A stretch of 64,000 bases of DNA from Paragordius varius (Eukaryota; Nematomorpha). The notes under the pieces are model-generated. The model had not been told where the DNA came from. It searched no databases and worked only from the letters and a program-made list of their open reading frames with translations. Where the stretch lies: positions 4,588,001 to 4,652,000 of the forward strand of contig OZ176050.1 in assembly GCA_964247055.1 (NCBI GenBank), given 5' to 3'. Positions 12,975-23,872 of the stretch are shown here, piece after piece. Within the stretch, counting starts at the first letter, position 1. The number at the start of each line of letters is the position of its first letter. Position numbers and translations under genes: made by a program.

Positions 12975-15900
12975 CTAGTGTTTTCTCATCATAGTAAGCC
13001 AAAATGCCAATTTTCTTCCAGAATCTCTGATTGCTAATACAAAATTTTCCCTGAAGCATTTATTGAGAAGGATGTTGAGATAAAAGGTAATTGCTACATA
13101 CATGAATTCAAGGATTGATAAAATGAACCAAACTTTGAAATCGTTTAAACCTAATATGATAACAAAAATATAGTTTGATTATAATTCAAAGAGATATGGA
13201 GTACGCATGTTTTGCCAACTGAATTTTTAAAACATTTATTTCAAAACTTACTTGCCAGTAAGTTTGAAAAACGTCAATAAATGCATATTGTATTAATTGT
13301 TTATCTTTTCTGCCTTATTACATAAATTTTGGCTGAAAATGATCAAAAAAATTTCTGTAAAATTCGAATTGGGTGGCAAAAAATGTAACATTCATAAGCA
13401 AAAGACTTGACTTAAGTGTTTTTTCGCCGATTTTAAAGTGTAAACTTGCTCAACTTGCCACGCTTGACTTACAAGTCAAGTGCGACTTTTTTATCACCCC
13501 ACCCTTAATATGGTTCTTGTGAAAATATATTTATAGTTATTATAATTAAAATTTTACACATCAACTAATCCGACTTTACATCGGTATATTTTTAGCGACG
13601 CGTCATATTAATGGATAAATGCGAGTGTTGAGTCAAAAATTTAGATTTGGTATTTTCGGATGACCAACTGAAATATGGGTTTATCTTGTTCGGTGTTTTA
13701 TATAGACAAAAAGGCATTTTATTATAATACTTATAAAAAACATTTTTTAATCTAAACTACATATATGTAAGTATGTTCCTCCATCTCAAATATTGAACAA
13801 GATGAATTACATGTTTTTTAATTTAGATCTCTAAGCAATAAGACCCTCATACGAATATAAATATATATACTACTACTATTTATTAGAAATGCTTTAAATT
13901 AATTTATAAATAAAATTTTATGATCATACATTAAAAATGTATTCAGAAAATTTTTTGGGTCTGTGCTAAGTGTCTGTCCCATCTATAAATTAATTATAAT
14001 TTCAGAAACTATATAAACAAAATTTTATACATTAAATGTATTATAATGCCGCCCATAGTTGCTATTATGATAAAACTAGACAACAAATATGCCATTCTTG
14101 TTAATTTATTTATTTCATTAATGTATGTATACCATTTGCACTTCAAGAGTGTCCTTGAACAATTCAAGTTGTCCTTAAAATTTTTAAATTTTAATTTAAC
14201 AATTTTTGCATGTATTTTTTTTTATTATTTTTTAACCTAATTTTCTTTATTTATTATATATTTATTCATTTAATAATTTTATTCAAAAACCACTTTATTT
14301 CAAACTAATATTTTTCCAATAACAAAATTATTAACTTAAAAATGTTTTCACTGAAAAATTGTGAATAATAACCCAGAAAATTTATATATTTTTTAATAAG
14401 TGTTAAAATCAAATAAACCATAATAATTTTAAGAAATTAAAAAATACGTTCTTTATGATTAAAAGTTTTTGATTTTGAATTTATGTTAAATGAAAAATAG
14501 GTCAAAAACGATCAAATAGATGAATGTACGATTCGATTGATAAAAGTTAAAAACTAAACAAAAAAGTCAAAGGACCAACTTGAAGTGTTCAAGGATTAAC
14601 TTGAAATGTTGATGTTCAAGGACCAACTTGAAATTTTCAAGGACCAAATTGAACTGTTTAAGAACACTCTTAAAGTGCAAATGGTATAATTATTAGTTTA
14701 CATTTATATAAAATTTAAAAAAATCAATAAAAGCTTTTGGTTTGCTTTTCTAATAAAATTATTATTATCATAATTATTTTCATCGTAATGGTTGTAAAAA
14801 ATCAAGAATACCTTAAACTATATTTGGAGTCTTTGAAATTATAAGTCTTCTAAAGAAAAAATTTAATATTGATATGATGGAATTTTTTTAAAAAAATAAA
14901 TGGCTGTTTGAATGATATAAAAGCACTAAATACGTGTTTAATCAAAAAAACTTTCTTGTATTATCTTTTTTCGACATTCATGCCATATACACAAAGTTTG
15001 AGCTATTTTCATCCATTATTCTTAAAAAAATATAAAAATTAGGAAAAACGCTTTCGCTTCGCGGTTTGTCGCTCTTTGTGTCCAATATTAACTATCATGT
15101 AAAACATATTAGTATGCATTTCATAGAGTTTTTATTACTCTTTCAAATGATGTATTACAAATGGGCATTTGTTGTATATATCCAAAGAAAAATATTTTTT
15201 AGTGATATTTGGACAAAGAGGGCGCATAATCATAAAATATCAAATTATACAAATTCCTAGGTGGAGTTATAATTTTTATTTCAGAAGTGAAAATAATAAT
15301 ATGTATTAAAAAATGCATAAAACTCGAGTGGCAGAAAAAATTATGTTTTTTCCCCCAAAAAGAATTTGGGCTGGTTCCGATTCCATTATTTTTTTGGCAA
15401 AAATTTTGGTTCCGGTTTCACTTTGCTTTCTTTCGTCAAAAAAGGTCCCCGTTCTACAATTTTTTCCGCGTTTCATTTTTTTATCTACTGGTCTAACTAA
15501 TCAAAAATTAACAATATTGGAATTCATTATTTGGTATTTAATTTTTGGGTTAGGATTATGCCGGGTTTTTTTGTTTGTCCGATTAAAAATTAGCGCAAGA
15601 AAAGCCTTAGGCTTACGTATAAAAATGTCAATTTTTTCAAAATTTGGGGTTGTTATAAAGTTAAAAGTGCTTAAAATTTATTATTTTAAATAAAAAAATT
15701 GAAATTTATATATGCCAAAAGCAATATAAAACCAACAGGAGTAGCAAAGCTGTTATCGTAAAGGAAAACAAATTATCATTCAAAAAACAGCTTATCTAAA
15801 CACATTACATTAAATAATATTTAAAATAAAATAATAAGTATTAATTCACAAATAGTACACTTCATAAAATCGTCATAGTAATTATAAATATTAAGCAACT

Positions 15901-17846
15901 TTTCTCCAAAAATTATAAAAATTGTTTACTTTCCTCTTGAACATGTTGTATAAATAGTTGAAACAAAAAATAAAAAAAAACATTAAAAAGAAGGGGGAAA
16001 AAGCTAAAAATTGTAATTGTTAAAAAAGAAAAATGGAGCCATTTTTGGTAAAAAATTCTAAAACAGCTCCAAAAAAAAGCTAAGTTTCACAAAAACGGTT
16101 CCGGTTCCAATCCCTGATTATAACCATGCATAAATTAGATATCAATTAATTTGGAAGCTTCACCAGTTCTAACTTCAGCCAATATGACCATTTTCACATT
16201 GGTCCTGTATTTAGAAAGGAAGCTAAATTTTAACCAAATTTGAATATATATGACCTTAAAATTTTGATTTGTGAGACATATTTTTTGCAATTTTATAAAA
16301 AAAATCGTAATGCGCTTAAAAACCGTAAATTGTATATTTTTTCAAGTTGTTACCATAAATATAATTTAAGATTATTAATCTAAAATCCTTCTGGAATAAA
16401 ATTACCCCAAAAGGTAATGAAGTGTTAAGGCGTGTAAAAAATTAAAAAATTTTCAACAAAGTTATTAATACCAATAAAACATTTTCGTTAATTTCCTTTT
16501 TTTAATTATACATTGGAAATTACTTATATAACTTTTAGTAATAGAAGGTCCTAAATGAACACACGCGTATCATGCAGAAACTTTTTTTTAAGAATTAAAT
16601 GATAATTATAAATATTAAAATATAACAATATAAGGATTTTCATAATAAAACTAATTTTCAATTTCCTCTCTTTTACAATAACAATCATCATCCTATTTAC
16701 CTATTTCTTGAGATGTTACATAGATAGTGCTTCCAATGCTAGCAGGAAATAAGAAAAAGATGTATTGTACCAACAATATCAATAACAATTTATAGTTTTT
16801 ACGAATTTCCAATTTTTTCTTGGATAATCTATCAATTTTGGATGTACTCTCCCGTGATCGGTCATTTACCATTTCATTTGATTGGAAGCCACTACTTGGA
16901 GTTGGTGAATATTTATTAGTAGTCCCTCCTTGAGTAAGTTGTATCTGAGAAGTCTTTGATGGTCTAGTAGCATCTTGATACAAAATTTTGACAGTTTCCA
17001 TGTTAGTTAGGGTTACTCTTCTCTTTTTGTCCGTGCATTCATTTATGTTTGATGGTGTTGTATAGTCTTGCGTTATATCCCATAGAAACAAGTGATGGGT
17101 CTTGTAAATCGAAAATAGTTTAAGATACATTTCAATGGTAAACGGAATCCACATTGTAAAAGAGATACGGAAAATGTAATAAATTAGACCTGAACCGCTA
17201 TGCGTTAAATAACTCCGTGAAAATATGTAGATAAATAGTAACCTGTTACTATGCAACCACTGAGTTTCATGTTGCTTGTGGGCCTTTAGCAAAATTGCTG
17301 ATAGGGGTACTATCCATACGAAAGAGTAAATACAAATACCTATGAAAGCTAATTTAACACATCGCATAGAACAATATTTGCGGTAAAAATAGGGATAGGC
17401 TACCGCCACCATGTGGTAAGCACAAAATAGGAAGGACACTAGAAAACTACAATTTATAAGCGCTCTGGCAAGCGGGAAATGAAATAACATTAAATATTTG
17501 TGAAGATGCATGCTGGACCTTCCATGTATATTTGTAACGGAAGAAATAATTTAAGTAGTGGCCATGGAACCATAAATAAACAACTAACTAGATTGATTGC
17601 GAATAAATATCGAGTTAAGACACCGTTGATAGAAACGTGAGGCCGAAAGATGGGATGATATGCCATAAGTAGACCAAAACTATTGCCAATTACGCCCAAA
17701 ACAAAAATTGTAAGTAACATCCATTTATAGATATTTTCATAAAGAGATACTAACTTGATCAAATATTCATAATCTAGAACTTCTTTGTGGGAATTCATAT
17801 GTGTAATATTAGGATAATATTGAACAATCAATCCGTCATTTACCAT
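12975..17846 (-). CDS. Atypical rhodopsin-like 7TM receptor 1, one-base frameshift
   Basis: Paralogue of the receptor at 23873-26157. The first exon runs 17846 to 16701, donor GTAAAT; the last runs 13150 to 12975 (stop TAG), phase 1 at both sides. TM1 carries VLGVIGNSFGLL with the conserved GN; TM4 has a Trp; TM5 has a Pro; the tail has LNKCFRENFVLAI. The usual DRY, CWxP and NPxxY motifs are absent, as in the paralogue. Near 17490-17520 (ECL1/TM3) the frame slips: the paralogue alignment needs one base more, so codons 1 to about 110 read in one frame and the rest in another. The remainder is clean, so this is a young pseudogene, an allele, or a sequence error. The N-terminus has an NIT glycosylation site. 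The 3.5-kb intron holds MITEs. Ligand unknown. Confidence 0.75.
14129..14686. mobile_element. TACCATTTGCAC inverted-repeat MITE
   Basis: About 558 bp with terminal inverted repeats starting TACCATTTGCACTT and continuing imperfectly for about 45 bases (AAGAGTGT, CTTGAAC and AAGTTG blocks). The flank is TA on both sides, fitting a TA target duplication of the Tc1/mariner type. The right arm contains several 'AAGGACCAACTTGAA' phrases in tandem. It lies in the intron of receptor 1. The core is A+T-rich with no real gene. Confidence 0.7.
15066..15224. repeat. Short inverted repeat around 140-bp core
   Basis: TCGCTCTTTGTGTCCAATATT at about 15069-15090 is an imperfect reverse complement of the stretch ATATTTGGACAAAGAGGGCG at about 15204-15223. 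It could be a small MITE or an RNA hairpin inside the receptor 1 intron; nothing else is recognisable. Confidence 0.4.
15340..16119. mobile_element. Possible hAT-like fragment
   Basis: The right edge carries AACGGTTCCGGTTCCAATCC followed by CTG (about 16096-16118), which read in reverse is a CAGGGATTGGAACCGG-type end common among hAT elements. Related GGTTCCGATTCC and GGTTCCGGTTTC phrases occur at about 15372 and 15409. The other end is not visible and no target duplication was found. Long frames here are A+T-rich and low in complexity and are not called as genes. Confidence 0.35.
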
Positions 17847-18319
17847 TACAAAATAAATTTAGTTTAATGGTGTATGATATGTCATCTCTATAATAAATCC
17901 TGAAGATTAACACAATATTAATAACAATATTTTATGTTATTGAAATGATATACAAGGAATTATTGATTATTTAATTTTATAATTAAATTAGAATCTTTTT
18001 CACAGGCTAATATTAACATATTAATTGAATTTTTGTTCATTGGTTATATGTGTATGTGGCACCAAAGTGTCAATATTATTACTAAAAAGCCAATAAATAA
18101 TTAAATCCATTTACAAAAAGTTATAACTTATTTTGATATCCAAATGTTACACTCACATATCAATAAAAAAATAAGTGTTGTGAGGGAGAAACGGTACAAA
18201 CGAGATATCATTTATATATAAAATTCTCCTATAGTGTTGAGGAAACCACGTGTTTATTATCCCGTTTTGCTAGCAAAAACTAATAGATGATCATTCCATA
18301 TGGTCAGACAATTTGATCT
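17847..18319. other. Intergenic, upstream of receptor 1
   Basis: A+T-rich sequence containing the presumed 5' region of receptor 1 (-). No motif or further gene could be supported. Confidence 0.5.
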
Positions 18320-18790
18320 ATTCTACATCTACCAACTGTGCTGGTCCAGTCCCCTCCTATGATAATCATATCTCGTTTCTTCGTTTCATCCAAAACTATT
18401 TGCAGCTTTGCATAAATTCATCTGTGTATTCTTTCGGAGCTTGTGAAGTAGGAGCCTAGACTACTGTGTATGTAAATTTAAGTGGCCTACCATTCATCCT
18501 AATACTTATAATTCTGGGTGTATACGGTGTATAACCAATGAGACTTTTATCCAAGTCGTTTTTTATCAATACTGTAACGTCTTTTGATTTTCGGTCATCT
18601 CTCCCCGATCTTCACAAGATACTTTTGTTTTGTGTTATATTTTTAATTAGTCTCCGTTCCCAATATATCTAGATTTAATATTTTCAATTCTCTTTAATTA
18701 TAACTTGTTTGATTTTTTTAATAATCGAACATTCCAGCACAATGCTAATAGTGCAACTATTTTCTGGCAATAAAAAATTGAGGGTGGATT
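18320..18790 (-). mobile_element. LINE remnant (AP-endonuclease domain)
   Basis: The reverse strand translates in pieces to a non-LTR endonuclease: ALCWNVRLL (the usual 'TWNVRTL' start), then PRIISIRMNGRPLKFTYTVV, APTSQAPKEYTDEF and IIIGGDWTSTVG, matching the 'RMISVRFQG...VYAPTS...IGDWNAKVG' order of LINE endonucleases (the CFDP2-like group). A TAG stands where the Tyr of VYAP is expected, and further stops and shifts follow. Reverse transcriptase is absent, so this is a dead, truncated copy. Confidence 0.75.
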
Positions 18791-18908
18791 GCCATAGCCT
18801 TCCCTCTCGACTACCTGCTTTAAAAAAATAACTATTATAGTAAAAAATAATAAAAATTATATATGTGTTGTCGATTTTTGGTGAATTTTGAATTATTATA
18901 TAAATACA

Positions 18909-21591
18909 AGCGTATCTCGTGCTACGCAGCCCGAGGAAGTCCTTCGGACTTCTTGGGGAGTGGAGAAGGGGGCGCTATTTGAAAAAAGAGAGAAATAATT
19001 GTGATCCATATATGTGGATTATTTCAAACATTTTTATAGTTATGATCTCATAGGATTTTCAAAACGGTTTTATAGATTTTCAAAACTATGCATTCATACT
19101 AATATATTGTTTACTTATGTGAAGGCCCCAAATTGACGGCTAACGGAAAAAAACGCTATACTATAGTTTTTACCTATTTATGAATAAAGCCTTTATTGAA
19201 CTCGTAGGGCTTCTTGAGTTTTTTGAAAATTAGCTCCAAAACCACGCCATTTTTGTATGGCGTCTCAGTTTAAACCGGTACACCCCTAACCATAGACCTA
19301 TATGAAAAAAGCGCTAAGTTAGATTTTTTGCCTTTATAGGGGAAATATTTGGAATCCTCTTTGATACCATCGTCTCATGGGTTATTCGAAAAAATACCTT
19401 AACATTAAATAATCGTTTTATGATGGCGTATTTTTAGGGCATAAAGCCCCAAATTAACGGCTAATAAAAAACGCTGACCTTAATCTTACCTAGTTACGGG
19501 TAATATATCAAGCTTTTAATGAGCTCATATGGCTTCATAAACTTTCTGTATATTAGCTCCAAAACAAAGCAATTTCTCTATAGTGGCGCAATTTTTGGCG
19601 GGTAGGTCCTTACGCAGAGACAGGTATAAAAAAAGCGTCGGGCAAAATTTTTGCCTTTATATGGGTAATATCTGGAATTATCATTGATTATATATGTTTA
19701 TATAGGTTTGGAAATAATGCTTTAAAACTATGAAATTGTTCTATGGTGGTGCATTTTTCAGGGCGCAAAACTTTACTTAGCGACTCGTAATAAATATTTT
19801 AGGCCCTTATTGAACTCACATAGTCCCATAGGTTTTGTGAAATTTGGCTCCATGTTGTATCGATAGGTGACGCAGTTTTACGCGGGTAGCCCGGCAATTA
19901 GAGTCAAAACAAAAAAAACGCTCGATTAAAATTTTGGCCTTATTTCGGGTTATACCTGGAATCATGATTGATTCCATATGCTCTCGTGGGATTTTCGAAA
20001 AATTGCCTCAGAACCAAAAAGTCAGTCTATGGTGGCGCATTTTTCAGGGCAAGAGCCTAATTAAGGGGTAAAATTTTTTGCCTTTTTACGTGTAATATTT
20101 CAGGCCCATATTAAAGTTATGTGGCCTGATAAGTTTTCTGAAAATTAACTCCTAGGTGGCGCAGTTTTAGGTGGGTGGCTTTCTACCCAGAGACTGATTC
20201 AAAAAAGCGCTTGATTAAAATTTTGCTTATTTACGGAGATACCTGGAATCATGATTGATTCCATATGCTCTCATTAGTTTTTGCAAAAATTGCCTCAAAA
20301 TTGAAAAATCATTCTATGGTGGTACATTTTTCAGGGCGTAAATGGCCAAATTAACGGAGATAACAAATGGAATTCAGAAAAGAGTTTAGAGATAGCAGAA
20401 AAGCGGAGAAAAGCTAAATCAAAGAGGGCTAATAATATGATTTATCCCTTAATTAGGCCCTTGCCCTAAAAAAATGCGCCACCACATAATGACTTTTTGG
20501 TATTGAGGCAATTTTTCAATCCCACGAGAGCATATGGCCTCGATCATGATTCCAGTTATTACCCGAATTAAGGCAAAAATTTTGATCAAGCGTTTTTGTT
20601 TCGCCCCTGGTTAGGGAACTACCCGCGTAAAACTCCGGCACCATATAGATACAGCATGCCTTTGGAGCCAAATTCCAGAAAACCTATGAGACTACATGAG
20701 TTAATAAGGGCCTAAAATATTTATTACCCCTTAAAAAACAAATATTTAGCTTATAGGGGATTATTACAATGAGTCGCTGAAAAAAGTTTTACGTCCTGAA
20801 AAATGCGCCGCCATAGAACAATCTTTTGGTTTTGAAGCAATATTTCCAAGAACTTATAGAATCTATGACAACTTCAGATATTCCCCATAAAGGCAAAACT
20901 TTGCCAAACGCTTTTTTATAGGTGCCTTTGGGTAAGGAGCTACCCGCCAAAAACTGCGCGACTATATAGAAATTGTATTGTTTTGGAGACAGAAAATTGT
21001 GAAGCCATATGAGCTCTTTAAAAACTTTAAATATTACCCGTAACTAGGTAAAAATTAAGGTCAGGCGTTTATCTATTAGCCGGTAAATTGGGGCCTTAAT
21101 GCCCTAAAAATAAACCATGATATAGCGATTATTTAGTGTTGAGGTATTTTTTCGAATAACCCATGAGACGATCTTATCAAAGATGATTCCAAATATTTGC
21201 ACTATAAAGGCAAACAATTTAACTCAGCGATTTTTCCATATAGGTCTATGTGTAGGGGTCTACCGGTTTAAAACTGAAACGCCATAAAAATGACGTGGTT
21301 TTGGAGCTAACTTTCAATAAACTTAGGAAGCCATACGAGTTTAATAAAGGCTTTAAATAATACCCATAAAAAGGTAAAAATTATAGCATAGCGTTTTTTT
21401 CCTTAGCCGTCAATTTGGGGCCTTTACACCAATAAACAATATATTATAATGCACAGTTTTGAAAATTCTATGAGATCAAAACTTTTAAATAATGTTTTAA
21501 AATCCACATATATGGATCAATTTTGTTGATCTCTTTTTTCAAGAAGTCCGAAGGACTTCCTCGGGCTGCGTAGTAGCCCGAGATTTACGCT
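18909..21591. mobile_element. 2.7-kb palindromic element made of ~155-bp units
   Basis: Two arms of about 1.3 kb (18909-20340 and 20440-21591) are inverted copies around a ~100-bp spacer. The ends are AGCGTA...TCTCG with a CTCGGGCT/AGCCCGAG hairpin (split by a short gap in the left copy) and a second hairpin, GAAGTCC-TTC-GGACTTC (18936-18952 and mirrored near 21543-21559). Inside each arm a degenerate unit recurs. In the left arm the mark 'AAAAACGCT/AAAAGCGCT' falls at about 19153, 19311, 19471, 19635, 19918 and 20207 (steps of ~160, or double). It is followed by TTTTGCCTTT, ACGGGTAATA, then TGGTGGCGCA and CAGGGC. Units alternate in two subtypes, giving a ~310-bp dimer. No ORF of note. The family is not recognised. 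Confidence 0.85.
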
Positions 21592-21989
21592 AGTAAGGAA
21601 ATAAAATTAAAAAATGTGGATTGATGAACCAACAAATATGCTACGCTATAAAATGCTTTTACATTGTAAATAAAGGAGTTCTGAATAAGTTTTCTTTTTC
21701 CAAAGTCTAATTAGTATGCATAGATCAGAAGCGCCAACTTTTTGTTAATACCCGCAAACTGCGCTAAACCGATTGACTAAAAACTTAAACCATAAATCGA
21801 GTCGCGACGCGTCATAGGCTTAATTTGGAATTAACGCCACTGGCCATTAATCTTATATAATATCGTGCACTCTCGGCATTACATTTATCTTAAAAAGGGT
21901 CAGAAAATTTGAGACTTTCGTAGCACACATTTAAAAAATTAATATACATAGTTTTGCCCATATATGTTATATATTATTGCTAGAAAAAA
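21592..21989. other. Intergenic, nothing recognised
   Basis: Somewhat less A+T-rich than its surroundings around 21720-21850, but no frame, RNA gene or repeat could be supported. Confidence 0.4.
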
Positions 21990-22614
21990 GCATCAAGATT
22001 CACATGGTGCTAATAATTTTGGGCCTTGCAAGTGATTTGGGAAAGTTCAATTTATGATACTTCCTCTATATTGAATCGCAATAGACATTGTGCTAAATAA
22101 AAACAAAAATATCATTAAAATATATCATAAACTATGTTCAAAAAGGAAAATAATATTTACAAAAAAATTAATTTTAGATATATTCCGATAGTAATATATT
22201 TCTTTGGGGCATTAAAATAGGTTAATATATCCCGAGATTGTAAGTAAATTTTTTTTATTTGATAGATAATGACATCATATCTTTTATAAAAATGGATACT
22301 TTGTTTGGATTGATGGTATTTTAAGATATGCTAGAATGGGTATAAAAACACTTTCCGTATAACAATACGATTCTACTGAGAATCTCCATCACTTAAAAAT
22401 TTAATCTTTTGATTTTTAAGAAAACATCTATATTAATGCGAACGAATTTAAATTTGATGTGAAGAGAAGATTAGCATCATACAATATCGGTACCTTTGAG
22501 AATGGGGATTAATTTTGAGATTTTTCAATATGAAGCATTGACCACAAAATTGGAAAAGAGCATTCTTAAGGGCTTTTGCCCCAAAACCAAAAAAACGAAC
22601 CATGAACCTGATTC
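21990..22614. mobile_element. Fold-back element (family F), ~625 bp
   Basis: The left end CATCAAGATTCACATGGTGC...GGGCCTTGCAAGTGAT mirrors the right part CTTAAGGGCTTTTGCCCCAAAACC...CATGAACCTGATT. These are the worn ends of the family whose cleaner copies lie at 28281, 29402 and 36528. No coding sequence. Confidence 0.6.
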
Positions 22615-22981
22615 ACTAAGAATATATACATTAAATTAAAATATATTAGACCTCAGATTGGGTACCCTGATTATATTAAGTTTTATCTTTTGTTACGCAG
22701 TTTGCATATCAATAAATTTTTAAAATTCTTCACGTGATCAGAACCGAAAAGAATATTAATCTGATATATAAAATATAGGGATGGTCATTTTAGGTTTGGG
22801 CTCCTCCTCTTTCAAATTATACTATAATTCTACAAGATTAAATTAAATAGAGCAAACAAAGCTGAGATTTTGGGATAAAAAATTTAATTTAAACTTGTCT
22901 TAGCGTTTTGGATATGCTACATTCTTATATATTGATTTTATTGTGCGTTTTAACAAAAATGTATTTTATAATAATCTAGCG

Positions 22982-23250
22982 CTGGTTCCAACCTTTTTTG
23001 TTCACGCCCCAACCAATTCAAAATAAAAACTGCGCCCCCTCTCAAAAAAATCCAAGATAAAAATGTCAAATATATTATAATATTACGAGATCTTTATTTC
23101 TGCATTTTTTGTATCGTTTCCATGTCGGTAACAAATCTTGATAATTCGCACCTGAAATCAATTTGTTTCTATTATTTTTATATTTAAATTCTCTACATTT
23201 TTTGCGCCCCCCTTAGATTTTTCTACCGCCCCCCCTTTGGAAACCACTCC
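22982..23250. mobile_element. Non-autonomous hAT MITE, 269 bp
   Basis: The left end CTGGTTCCAACCTTTTTTGT and right end TTTGGAAACCACTCC are hAT-like (the widespread 'CAGTGGTTCYCAACC' type), each followed inwards by a GCGCCCC-type block. TCTAGCG stands directly outside both ends (22975-22981 and 23251-23257), a 7-8 bp target duplication. No ORF. Confidence 0.8.
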
Positions 23251-23872
23251 TCTAGCGTATTTTAAAATATATTTTTTATGTTTTAATTAACTGATAAAAC
23301 GGGTCTCAAAAATAAGAGTTTCAAATAATTCGAAGCAAAGCTTCTATCAAAAAGTTAGTCAACATAAGTACACTAAATTTATTTTATGAAATTACGATTA
23401 AATAAAGGTATGTGAAATAACCGTAGGCCTGAAAACCAAAAGCACCATCAAAACTCTGACACATTGTATCAGATATATATTTATTCAAAATAATTTTTAT
23501 GGGCACTATGAAACTATTTGTGTTATTTTATCGTTTTACCACAATATTATATATCATATCATAGCATATTTGATTAATTAACTTTTAATTATTTTATGAA
23601 TGAATAAGTATATTTATTTGTTTTCGCTACAATACACATAATATTTAAATGAAAATAAATTTGGGATGCATGCATATATAATTAATTATATATATATATA
23701 TATATTTTATTTTGCTTTTAATGCTTATTAAATTAAAAATTAATTTTGCAAAACACACTTAAGTTAAATAAAACAGCAAGCAAATATTTCCCTATCGTAT
23801 GTTTTGCAGTTGTATATTCTGAGGATATTTTTTTAAATAAATTTTTTAATATTATTTAAACAAAAAAAAGAA
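23251..23872. other. Downstream region of receptor 2
   Basis: A+T-rich, with a TA run at about 23688-23706. It should hold the 3' UTR of receptor 2 (-). No other gene or repeat recognised. Confidence 0.5.

Noticed and set aside
15287-15693. Overlapping 69- and 126-codon frames as genes
   Set aside because: Phe/Lys-rich translations of A+T-rich repeat sequence inside the receptor 1 intron, with no family resemblance.
17490-17511. A tiny intron joining the two frames of receptor 1
   Set aside because: The only GT...AG option there is a few bases long and no branch site or length plausible even for this genome was found.
18909-21591. Helitron
   Set aside because: Hairpins occur at both ends in mirror image and there is no TC start or CTRR end.
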